Positions 1 to 10,400 of a stretch of 39,036 nt of DNA are shown here, piece by piece (within the stretch, counting starts at the first letter, position 1; each line of letters opens with the position of its first letter). This stretch comes from Acidobacteriota bacterium (GTDB taxonomy: Bacteria > Acidobacteriota > Thermoanaerobaculia > Multivoradales > JAGPDF01), in the NCBI GenBank assembly GCA_014584695.1, contig JACTMI010000047.1, forward strand, positions 1-39,036. Direction: 5' to 3'. The notes beneath the pieces are model-generated. The model had not been told where the DNA came from and did not search any database. It saw nothing but the letters and a program-made list of their open reading frames with translations. The position numbers and the translations under genes were made by a program.

Positions 1-3000
1 AGGCGGTTCTCGAAGTCCCAGGTGTAGGTGGCGCCGTCGGGGCCGGTCTTGCTGGTCTGGTTGCCGTTGGCGTCCCAGCCGTGGACGACCGCGTTCTCGG
101 TCAGCAGGCGGTCGCGGCTGTCGTGGGCGTAGGCGACGTCGAGCGGGGCGCCGGCGCCCTGCGTGCGCTCCTGGTGGAGGCGGTTGCCCACCGGGTCGTA
201 GGTGAAGCCGTTGCGCCAGGCCGTCGGCGCGTCCGACGCCGGGCCGGTGCGCACGTGCTCGTCGGTCAGCCGCGAGAGCAGGTCGTAGCCGTAGTGCCGC
301 GTGGTGCAGTGCCGCGTGGTGCCGTCCTGCTCGGTGATCCGCGTCCGCTGGCCGGTCGCGGCGAGCGTGTAGAGGTAGGAGACCACCGTGCCGGAGACAG
401 CGTGGACGGCGGTGAGCTCGCGCAGCCGGTTGCGGTTGTCGTGCTGGTAGCTCGTCGCGACGCCGTTCGGGTGGACGAGACTCGCCCGGTTGCCGTTCGG
501 ATCGTAGCCGTGGACGTAGACCCCGCCCGCCGGATCGGTCACCGTCTCCAGCCGGTTCAGCCCATCGTAGGTGAACGAGGTGGCGAGCGCCTGCCCGCCC
601 AGGAACGCGGTGAGCCCGGTCCGGTTCCCCGCCAGGTCGTACGTGAAGCCGAGGCTTCGGCCGTCCGGGTAGGTCAGGCCGGTCACCCGGTCCCGCGCGT
701 CGTAGTCGTAGCTCGTCGTCCCGCGCCCGTCGACCATCGTCGCCCGCCGCCCCGTCGCCGTGTAGGTGAAGGCGTGGAACGAGCCGTCCGGGTAGTTGCG
801 CCGCTGCAGACGGTTCGAGGCGTCGTAGAGGTAGTGCGTCGTCCGCCCGGCGAAGTCGACGCGGGTCCTGCGGTTGCCGACGGCGTCGTAGGTGAACCGC
901 TCCTCGGCGCCGTCGGGCAGGATCCGCTTCGTCTGCCGCCCCAGCGCGTCGTAGTGGAAGCGGGTGACGTGGCCGTTGGCGTCGGTCTGGGCCGTCCGGT
1001 TGCCCAGCTCGTCGTAGTCGTAGCTCGTCACCTGCCCCAGCGCGTCCGTGACCGCGGTCAAGCGACCGAGCGCGTCGTAGGTGAACTCGGTACGGACCCC
1101 CGCCTCGTCGATCTCCGCCGTCCGGCGTCCGAGCGTGTCGTACTCCGTGCGGCGCACGGTGCCATCCGGAAAGTGCGTACGAGTCAACCGGCCCGCGGCG
1201 TCGTGGACGAAGGTGGTCGTGAAGCCTCGCGGATCCGTGATCCCGGACTGGTTGCCCGCCGCGTCGTAGGCGAAGGTGGTGAGGTGGCCGAGGGCGTCCG
1301 CGATCGTCCGCCGGCGGCCGGCGGCGTCGTAGCCGTAGAGGGTCGCGAGGCCGCGGGGATCGATCGTCCGCTCCAGGCGACCGGCCGCGTCGTAGAGCTG
1401 CTCGACCAACGCGCCGTCGGGATACGTCGTCTTGTGCAGGCGCCCCGCCGCGTCGTACTCGAAGCTCGTCGTTCGGCCGGCGCGATCCCGGGCGCTGACC
1501 CGACGCCCCTCGGCGTCGTATCCGCTCTCCTCCCAGGTGCCGTCCGGAAGGTCGATCCGCACCTGCCGCCCGAGCTCGTCGTAGGCGATCTCGGTCCGCC
1601 GGCCCAGCGGGTCGACCGTCGCCGTCACCAAGCCGAGCGGGTTGTACTCGGTCGCCGTCAGGCTGCCGTCGGGCGCCGTGGTCTGGACCATGCGACCGGA
1701 CGCGTCGTAGGTGAAGGTGGTGACCAAGATCTCCGGGGTGCCGTCGCCGCGCGTCCGCGTGCGCGTCTCCGTGCGGCGGTTGCCCTGGGCGTCGTAGGTG
1801 TAGGTGGCGACCGACGCGCGCGCGTCGGTCTCGCGGATCAGGTTGCCACGGCCGTCGTAGACGAAAGCGGTCTCCGCCCCGAGCGGGTCGATCTCCGCGA
1901 GGAGGTTGCCGCGCGCATCGTAGGTGAAGCGGGTGAGCGCCCCCGCGGGATCGGTCGTCTGCAGCAGGTTGCCGCGGGCGTCGTAGGCATTCGTGGTGAC
2001 GCCGCCGCGCGGGTCGGTGGTGGTGAGGACGTTGCCCCGCGCGTCGTAGGTGAAGCTCGTCGCGTGGCCGAGCGGATCGGTGACCCGGGTCAGATTCCGC
2101 CCGGCGTCGTAGAGATAGAGCGTCGGCGGCAGCCCGCCGCTCGCCTCCGAGAGGAGCTGGTCGTCGCCGTCGAAGGTCCGGATGGTCGCGACCCCGCTCT
2201 CGTCGACCTCGCGCGTGACGTTGCCGCGCTGGTCGTACTCGAGCAGGCGCGAGGCGCCCAGGCGGTTGGTGACGATCTCCCGCCGCGCGGCGATCTGATG
2301 GTCGTAGACGATCTCGTGGCCGAAGGCGTCGACGTGCCGGAGGAGGCGCCCGTCGGGGCCGTACTCGTTGCGGATCGGCGTGCGCCCGAGCGGATCGACG
2401 ATCGACTCGAGATAGTGGCCGGGCAGGTAGCCGAACGTGGTCACCGCCGACGCGCGGTCGGTGACGGCGATCAGATCGCCATCGCCGTCGTAAGCGTAGA
2501 GCACCTGCTGCCCCGCCGGGTCGGTCAGACCGGTGACGCGTCCGAGACCATCCCGCTCGAGACTGATCGACGCCCCCGACGAATGGGTGATCGCCCCCGC
2601 CGAGAAGCTGATCGCGTTGCCGTTGGCGTCGGTGATCCGGGTGACGCCGGTGCCGCGCTCGAGCTCGAAGCGACGCCCGTCGCGGGTCGTCAGGCGCGCC
2701 CGCGGGGGATCGAACAGCTCCAAGCTATCCGTGTCGAGCAGGCGCGTGTCGGCGGTCGCCCAGAAAACGTTGCGGTTGCCGAGCACCTCGAGCGCGGCGC
2801 CGGGGACCGGGCCGTCGACGAACTGATAGCCGACGGCGGCGAAACAGCCGCCGACAGCGACCGCGAGTCCCGTGAGCACCGGCCGGAAGCGGTAGATCTC
2901 GCGGTCCGACAGGCGGACGGTGGTCAGGTGCGGCGCCAGCTCGATCGCCTGCTGGCAGGGGAGGAAACCGGCGGCGATCTGCCATGCCTCGCCGACCCGC

Positions 3001-4469
3001 CGGTTGTGCACCAGGCTCCCCTGGCGGATCTCCATCGTCCAGCCGAAGCCGAAATCGCCGCGCCGGTCCTGGCGCCGCGAATCGTAGGTGCGCAGCACCT
3101 GGATCGGCAGACCGGCGAGCGGCACCTCGAGATCGACGAAGGTGAGCGAGAAGTGCCCGATCTTCATCTGGCCGGCGACCAGCAGGTCGAGCACCCGCTC
3201 GGCGGTCCGGCCGACCGTATCGACCGCGAACAGCCGGAGCTCGTAGAGGCCGTTTTCGAGCAGCGTCGGGTCGAAGGTGCCGAGCGGAGAGGCTTCGACC
3301 GGCGTCGTGCCGGCGGCGAGCTCGATCCAGGGCGTGTCGCCTTCGGCGCGGTAGGCGAGCTGCCAGCCGGCCAGAGTCGGCGAGCGCACCGTACCGACGA
3401 CCGCCGTCGGCTCGGTCACCTCGGCGAGTTCGACCGGCGCCGCGATCGCGACCGTCGGGCCGTCGCTCGCGTTCGAGACCGTGAGCGTCGAGGCCTCGGT
3501 GACGTAGATCCAGTAGCCGCGGCCGGGGCGCAGCTCCGCCAGATCGTTGGCCCAGGTCGGCACCCCGACGCCGTGGACCTCCCACGGATCGGCCGGATCC
3601 GCGGGATCGAAGCCGAAGACGCGCAGGTAGCGGCCCGCGATCGAGGCGAGCGCCGCCTCGACCGGGCGGGGTGAAGAGCTGGGGAAGCCGACCAGGTTCC
3701 AGCCGACGCAGAGGGGAATCGCCGTCTCGACCGGCTCCGGCCCGGCCTCCGGCAGCGTCGCCGCCGCCGCGCCCTCGAGCCAGAAGCCGCGGGCCGGAGT
3801 GATCGCGGTGAGGTCGCTGGTGCCCGGGCTGGCGGGGTCCCAGAGTTTCCACGGGTCGGCCGCGTCACAGGCGTCGAAGGCGTAGGCACGGAGATAGGCG
3901 CCGGCGATCGGCGCCAGGACGGCCGCGGGAGACGGGTCGCCGGGTTCCCAGGAGATCGACAGGAGGTTCCACGCGGGCAGCACCGGCACGGAGACCTGGG
4001 CCGGCTCGCCCGCCGGCGCGATGGCGGCCGTCGCGCTCGCGCCGGTGCGCGCCAGGGAGAAGTCCGGGGGCAGGGGGGGCGGCGGGATTTCACGGCGCGG
4101 CGGCGCGGGCCGTTCGCGGATACCGAACGGATCTTCCGGATCGCGCGGCGGCTGAGACTCGGCGTTGGCGGCCGGATCCCGCCGTTCCCCGCCGCCGCGA
4201 TCGACGTCGGCCAGAGAGTCGAGCGCCCGCGCCAGGCCGCGCGCCGCCAAGATCGCCGAGGAGACGCGCGGCGAGCCCTCGCCCTCGGCGGCGAACCCGA
4301 GCTCGACCGGCAATCCGAGCCCCAGAACCGGCCCGGTGGGCAGCAGCGAGACGGCGAGCAGCAGCCGCGCCACGGCGCGGACGAGCGGACGATGCGTCGT
4401 GCGGTGCGGCGCCTTCGCCGTGCTGCTCCGACTTCGAGCGAAGCTCCCCGAACTCCTCCCAGCGAACAT
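1..4469 (-). CDS. RHS/YD-repeat secreted protein (C-terminus beyond window edge)
   Basis: The frame is open from the ATG at 4469 to the window edge, about 1489 codons, with no stop. After a basic N-terminus comes a hydrophobic stretch (LLLAVSLLPTGPVLGLGL) that looks like a signal peptide. Then come two copies of a WNL-type module (WNLLSISW and WNLVGFP, roughly residues 150-330), an Ig-like stretch, and an RHS N-terminal segment with the motif RTYDSRR near residue 460. From about residue 640 to the edge there are more than 30 YD repeats (FTYDARGN, YGYDAAGRR, FTYDALGRL and so on). RHS proteins are large secreted or surface polypeptides whose repeats form a hollow beta-cocoon holding a variable C-terminal, often toxic, domain. 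That C-terminal part lies outside the window, so toxicity cannot be judged. The ATG shares its A with the TGA of the giant upstream gene, implying translational coupling. No frameshift was seen where I checked the frame. Confidence 0.9.
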   Translation of the reverse strand, partial: MFAGRSSGSFARSRSSTAKAPHRTTHRPLVRAVARLLLAVSLLPTGPVLGLGLPVELGFAAEGEGSPRVSSAILAARGLARALDSLADVDRGGGERRDPAANAESQPPRDPEDPFGIRERPAPPRREIPPPPLPPDFSLARTGASATAAIAPAGEPAQVSVPVLPAWNLLSISWEPGDPSPAAVLAPIAGAYLRAYAFDACDAADPWKLWDPASPGTSDLTAITPARGFWLEGAAAATLPEAGPEPVETAIPLCVGWNLVGFPSSSPRPVEAALASIAGRYLRVFGFDPADPADPWEVHGVGVPTWANDLAELRPGRGYWIYVTEASTLTVSNASDGPTVAIAAPVELAEVTEPTAVVGTVRSPTLAGWQLAYRAEGDTPWIELAAGTTPVEASPLGTFDPTLLENGLYELRLFAVDTVGRTAERVLDLLVAGQMKIGHFSLTFVDLEVPLAGLPIQVLRTYDSRRQDRRGDFGFGWTMEIRQGSLVHNRRVGEAWQIAAGFLPCQQAIELAPHLTTVRLSDREIYRFRPVLTGLAVAVGGCFAAVGYQFVDGPVPGAALEVLGNRNVFWATADTRLLDTDSLELFDPPRARLTTRDGRRFELERGTGVTRITDANGNAISFSAGAITHSSGASISLERDGLGRVTGLTDPAGQQVLYAYDGDGDLIAVTDRASAVTTFGYLPGHYLESIVDPLGRTPIRNEYGPDGRLLRHVDAFGHEIVYDHQIAARREIVTNRLGASRLLEYDQRGNVTREVDESGVATIRTFDGDDQLLSEASGGLPPTLYLYDAGRNLTRVTDPLGHATSFTYDARGNVLTTTDPRGGVTTNAYDARGNLLQTTDPAGALTRFTYDARGNLLAEIDPLGAETAFVYDGRGNLIRETDARASVATYTYDAQGNRRTETRTRTRGDGTPEILVTTFTYDASGRMVQTTAPDGSLTATEYNPLGLVTATVDPLGRRTEIAYDELGRQVRIDLPDGTWEESGYDAEGRRVSARDRAGRTTSFEYDAAGRLHKTTYPDGALVEQLYDAAGRLERTIDPRGLATLYGYDAAGRRRTIADALGHLTTFAYDAAGNQSGITDPRGFTTTFVHDAAGRLTRTHFPDGTVRRTEYDTLGRRTAEIDEAGVRTEFTYDALGRLTAVTDALGQVTSYDYDELGNRTAQTDANGHVTRFHYDALGRQTKRILPDGAEERFTYDAVGNRRTRVDFAGRTTHYLYDASNRLQRRNYPDGSFHAFTYTATGRRATMVDGRGTTSYDYDARDRVTGLTYPDGRSLGFTYDLAGNRTGLTAFLGGQALATSFTYDGLNRLETVTDPAGGVYVHGYDPNGNRASLVHPNGVATSYQHDNRNRLRELTAVHAVSGTVVSYLYTLAATGQRTRITEQDGTTRHCTTRHYGYDLLSRLTDEHVRTGPASDAPTAWRNGFTYDPVGNRLHQERTQGAGAPLDVAYAHDSRDRLLTENAVVHGWDANGNQTSKTGPDGATYTWDFENR

Positions 4470-7400
4470 CAGAGCGATCTCCTTCCGAGCAGAACCAGCG
4501 CCGCGACGGCGAGCGCGAGCGCCAGCAGGATCAGCATCCGGCGGTCGAGCGCCGGGATCTCGACGATCGCGAGCGGCGCGACCGCGACCTCGAACTCGCA
4601 GCTCGCCGTGAGCCCGACGGCGTCGACCGTCGAGCAGACGACCAGCGTCGTCCCCGCCGGGAAGAGCGATCCGGGCTCCGGCTGGCAACCCTGGGTCACT
4701 TCCGGGCAGTTGTCCGTCGCCGCCGGCGCGACGAACTCGATCGGCCAGGAGAGCGCCCCCGGCGGCACCTCGACCCGCAGATCGGCCGGGCAAGCGGCGA
4801 GCGCGGGCGGCTCCTGGTCGACGACGGTGACCTCGAGCGTGCAGGCGACCGGCGCTGTCGAAGCGGTGCAGGTGACGACGGTCGTCCCGACGGGGAAGAA
4901 GGCACCCGACGGGGGCTCGCAGACGACCGGCCCGCACTCGCCCTGCGGCGCCGGTACCGGCAGCGTGACCGCGGCGCCGCAGAGCCCCGGGTCGTTCGGC
5001 AGCAGCAGCGACTCGCCGCACTCGAGCGCGCAGGCGACAGCGTCGTCATCCAGGATCGTCACCAGGCCGCTGCCGTCGGCGATCTCGGCCAGGACGGCGC
5101 TCGAGAGCTCGACGCGGAACGTCTCGTCCTCCTCGGCCTCCTCGTCGCCGACGATCTCGACCACGATCTGCGCCACGGTCTCGCCCGGGGCGAGCTCGAG
5201 CGTGCCGGCTGCGGGCAGGAAGTCGACCTCCGGGGTCGCGCTCTCGCCCACGGTCGTGTAGTCGACCGTGACCGTCGCCGTGTGGGCCACCGAGAGGACG
5301 ACTTCGAGCGTCACCACCGTCGTGCCGTCGTCGCCCTCCTCGACCGTGGCGTCGCCGATCGAGAGAAACGTCGGATCCTCGTCCGTGATCGTTCCCCAAG
5401 CCTCGGCCACCGGCAGCTCAGCGCCCTGCGGGTTCGCGAGCAGCAAGCGCACGGTCTCCGGTAGCTCGGGCAGCGCGTCGTCCAAGGTCACGACCGCGAT
5501 CGTCGCGCTGGTCTCGAAGGGCGCGAAGACGAGGACGCCGGCTGCCGCCACGTAGTCGCTGCCGCCCACGGCGGTGCCGTCGGCGGTGGCCCACTCGACG
5601 CTGACCGGCAGCGCGCTCGGCGCGCTCGACGAGACGACGAAGAGCAGCGGCGCTCCCTCCTCGGCGAGCGCGTCGGCCGCGACGAGTGTGGTCGAGTCGT
5701 CGTTGAGCAGCGTCGCGAAGGCCTCGGCGGTCTCGAGGAACAGGAACATCGGGGAGGCGAGGACGAGCCGGAAGCTCTCGTCGAGCTCGACGACCTGGTC
5801 GCCGACCGCCTCGACCACGATCTGCGCGGTCGTTTCGCCCGGGGCGAAGGTCAGGGTGCCGCTGGCGGGGAGGAAATCCTCGCCCGCCACGGCGGTCCAG
5901 CTCTCGGCCGACCAGGCGACGCTCGACGGCAACTGGGCCGGCCGATCCAGCGTCAGCTCGAAGACGACGGGGGTCGTGCCGGAGTCACCCTCGGGCAGGG
6001 CGACCGCAGCGACCGAGAGCCGGGGGTGAACGTAGACCGGGACCCGGGTCGGATCGGCCGGCGCGGGGGTCGTCGGATCGTCCGAAAGCAGCGTGTCGAT
6101 CTCGGTCGCCACCACGGTCGCCTGGTTCGCGACCTCCTCGAGCCCGGGCGGCAGCTCCGCGGGGAGTGCCGTGGTGAAGGCGAGGGTCACCGTGTCGCCG
6201 ACCGCGAGCTGATCGAGCGCGACGAGCACCGGATCGAAGCCTACGACCGTTCCCTGAGTCGTGACGATCGAGCCGGCGACGAGCGCGAGCGGCGGCGTGA
6301 TCGGGTCGGAGATCACCACCCCGCTCACGCTGCGCTGGCCACCGACCGCAAGCTCGACGGTCCATGCGATCTCGTCGCCCGCGGTGGCGACGCCGTCGCC
6401 GTCGTGGTCGAGCAGCGTCGCGCTCTTGGTCAGAGCGAGGGCCGGCGAGGCCTCGACCGGCGTCCGGGTCGGGTCGGCCGGCCCGGGCAGGTCGGGGTCG
6501 TCGGTGGGGATCGGCGGCAGCTCGAGGCTCGAGACGACGCCGCTGTTGACGATCTCGTGGACGCCGGCCGGCAGCGGCTGGACGACCTCGACCGCGAACT
6601 GCACCAGCACCGAGGCGCCGGGGGCCAGGCGAGGGATCTCGGCGACGACTGGATCCTCGCTCACGATCAGCAGCTCGGGCCCGGCGCTCCCCGGCACGAT
6701 CGCGGTGTGCGCCGGGATCGGATCGGTCAGCACCAGTCCGGTCGCCTCCTCGGCGCCCTGGTTCGCGATCTCGATCCGGTAGAGAATCCAGTCCCCCGGT
6801 CCGACCCGCCCGTCGCCGTCGCGGTCGATGGCCTCGTCGGTCTTCGACGCCGTGAGGTGCGGCGGCGAGGTCAGCACTTCGACCGTGAGCGCATCGCAGC
6901 CGCTGCCGCCGTCGTCGTCCTCGACACAGACCGTGACGGCATAGGTGCCCGGGGAATCCCACCGGTAGCTGCCCAGTACGATTCCGCTACCGGCGTCCTC
7001 TTCGACCTGCACCGGCGTCGTGGCGCCGTCTCCCCATTCGGCGGAGGCGACGTGGAAGTCGAGCCGGCCCGGGTCGGTGAAGGTCGCGAGCGGCAGCGTC
7101 GTGGCGACGCCCGCGATCGCCCAGGTGTCGGGCGCGGCGTCGACCACCGGCGGGAGATTCAGCACCAGCAGCGGGAAGCGGCCGCAGCCGAGCCCCGCGT
7201 CGTCGTCCTCGACACAGACGCCGATCGAGTAGGCACCGTCGTCGAAGTAGTCGTGCGGACCGACAACCAGGCCGAAGCCCTCGTTCGTCGAGATCTCACC
7301 GGAGGTCACGGCGCCGTCGTCCCAGTCGATCGTCGCCTGGTGGGTGTCGTCCCAGCCTAGGTCGGCGAACGCCGCCTGGAGATCGAAGCGCTCCCCCTCG

Positions 7401-10400
7401 TACTGGGCCGACAGGCCGAGCACGAAGCCCCGATACTGCACGTTGCCCTGGGAGAAGTTGTAGAAGCCGAAGTTCCCGGCCGGGAAGCTCCCCGTGAGGT
7501 CGAACTCCAGCACGCCGTCGACCCAGATGCGCAGCGTGTCCGGCTGATACTCGAACCGGAAGTGGTAGTCGCGCCCGGCGAACCAGCGTGCATCTCCGAG
7601 GGTCGCGCCGCGGGCCAGCTCTTCGATGCCGTTCTCGGGGCCGTTGGCGGGGTAGTTCACATGGTCCCAGAGCTCTCCGGAGCTGACGATGCCGAAGACC
7701 CGGCTGACCGCCAGACCTCGACGCGCGGCCGACTGGTTGTTCCCCTTCCAATCGATCAGGATGTACTCGGCCTGCGGGTTCTCCGAGTCGCCGCTCGCGA
7801 AGCCGAGGACGAAGCCGATGAAGTCGTCGTCGGAAGTCGACTGCACGCGGAGAATGCCCTCCAGGAAGGTGCCGAAGGCCGGCAGGGGGCTCAAGTAGAT
7901 CGACGGGCGACTGTTGACCGTCTGGGTGACCGACAACCCGTTCGCCGCCACGACCCAGCTCGACGCTGGTTGACTGTGCGGGTACTCCTCCTTGGGCCAG
8001 CCACCCAGGTGGACGTTGCCCGGTTCGACCACGTGCGGCGGGGCGTTCGCGATCGTCGCGACGGTCGAGGCGCAGCCCGTGTTCCCGGCGGCGTCGGTGA
8101 CACAGACCTCGATCGGGAACAGGCCGTCGTCGCGGTAGGTGTGGCGCAGCGTCATGCTGCTCCCGGTTCCGGTCGGGATGCTGAGAGTGGCCGGCTCCAC
8201 GGTGCCGTCGCCCCAATCGACGGTGCCGGTGTGCGCCTCGCCGGGTGTCGTGTCGGCCCAGCGCGCGCCGGTCAGCGTGAGCAGCGTCCCCTCGACCCCC
8301 GCCGGCGCGGCCGGCAGGGTCACGATCGGCGTCACGGCATCCGAGAGGCGGAGCGGGACCGACGCGAAGTTGTTGCCGGGATTGCCATCGGGGCCGCTCG
8401 CGGGGCTGGAGGTGACGACCGCCGCGTTGGTGACGATGGCGCCGTAGGGGACGGTCGCCGGGACCTCGGCCACCAGCGTGCGTGTGGTGCTGGCCCCCGG
8501 GTTGAGGTTGTTCGGGGTCCAGGTCACCGTGCCGCCGGCGTGGACGCCGCTGCCGCTCGCCGAGACGAAGATCAAGGGCTCCGGCAGGTGGTCGACCAGG
8601 GTGATCCCGGAAGCCGGCAGGGTCCCGAGGTTGTCGACGCGCAGGGTGTAAGTGACCCGCTGGCCCGGCCGCGCCTCGGCGACCGAGAGGCTCTTCGAAA
8701 CCGCCAGGTCGAGCAGCCGGGCGACCAGCGTGACTTCGGTCCCCCGGCAGTCGGTGCCGCCATCGCCGTCGTCGACACAGAGACGGATTAGGTAGGTCCC
8801 GGCTCCGAGATAGAGGTGCGAGCCCGAGATCGTGCCGGCTCCCGCGCCCTGAGCCACGCTCGCGGCCTCCACGGTGCCGTCACCCCAGTCGACCGTCGCG
8901 CTGTGCTGGTCGAGCACGCCGGGATCGGTGAAGCTGGTGCCGTCGAGGGTGACCGGGTTGACGAAGAAACCCGTCGTGCCGACGGCCAGCTGTAGCGAGG
9001 GCGGCAGGTTCTCGATGAAGCCAGGAATCGTCCGACAGGCCGAGGCGCCATCATCGTCGGTGACGCAGACGACGACTTCCGGCGTGCCGTCGTCGAGATA
9101 GACGTGGCTCGCCAGGACCTCGCCCCAACCCTCTTCCTCGGCGATCGGCGCCGGGCCGGAGTGGCCATCTCCCCAGTCGACCTGCGCCGTGTGGGTGTCG
9201 GCGATCCCCGGATCGGAGAAGTGGGCGCGCAGGATCGCCTCCTGCCCCTCGACGCCGACCACGGAGAGCGTCGTCTGGTGGGCGGTGAACACCGCGCCCG
9301 CCTGCGAGTAGTCGTAGAGCGCCAGCCGCCCGGCCGGAAAGCTGCCCGCCTGATCGAGCTCGAGCGTGCCATCGACCCAGACCCGGAGCCGCGTCGCCGA
9401 GGACTCGACGCGGAATCGATAGTCGGTGTGCCGAGCCCAGCCGACCTGGCCGAGCGTGGCGGCCCGCGCGAGCTCGACCAGGCCGTTGCCCGGGCCGTTG
9501 GCGGCCTGATCCGTGTGGAGCCAGAACTCCGCCGCGGTCGGCGTGCCGAAGACGCGCGAGAGAGCGAGCCCGGGCCGCGCGCCGTCCTGGAAGCCGCGCT
9601 TCCAGTCGAGCAGCAGATACGAGGCGCCCGGATTCGACCGATCGCCGGGCACGAAGCCGAGCCCCAGGCCGACGTAGTCGTCGTCGCCCACGTCGGCGAC
9701 CCGCAGCGTGATCTCGTACTCGCCATAGGAGGGCAGGGTGCCAACGAAGAAGGCGGGGGCGCCGTTGTGGCGCTGGATCACCGTCCGGCCGCTGCCGGAG
9801 ACATCCCAACGCGTGGTCGTGCTCCCCGGCGCCTCTTCGACCACCCAGCCGTCGAAGGCGAACTCGGTCGACTCGGGGATCTCCGGGGCGGCATTGGCGA
9901 TCAGGGCCGGAATCGCCAGGCAGACCGGCGGCGCGCTGCCATCGCTGACGCAGACGCCGACCTCGAAGCTGCCGTCGTCCGGGTAGACGTGGCTGCCGAG
10001 AAGCGTCCCCGCCACGACCGGCACGCTCTCGACCGTGCCGTCGCCCCAGTCGACCGTCGCGGTCAGCTCGTCGCCCGGGTCGGTCGCGGTGACGCCGGCG
10101 AGGGACAGCGGGCTCCCCTCGATGCCCTCGAAGAGCGGCGGCGCGGTGACGACCGGCGGCTCGTTGCCGATCTCGGCCGTGGTCTCGTCGACGTCGCTCT
10201 CACCCGAGTCGTCGGTGACCCTGAGGCGCACGACGTAGAGCCCCTCCCCCGGCGGCAGCCAGCTGACGACGGCCCCCGAAGCGTCGTCGAAGAGCCCGTC
10301 GGCGTCGAGGTCCCAGAGGTAAGAGACGATGGTGCCGTCGCGATCGAACGAGCCGCTGCCGTCGAGCGCGAGCGGCACTCCTTCGGGGCCGAAGTAGGGT

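Noticed and set aside
81-3674. 1197-codon plus-strand frame at the left edge
   Set aside because: It lies opposite the RHS gene; the minus frame shows YD repeats throughout, while this frame shows only low-complexity Val/Arg/Gly sequence.
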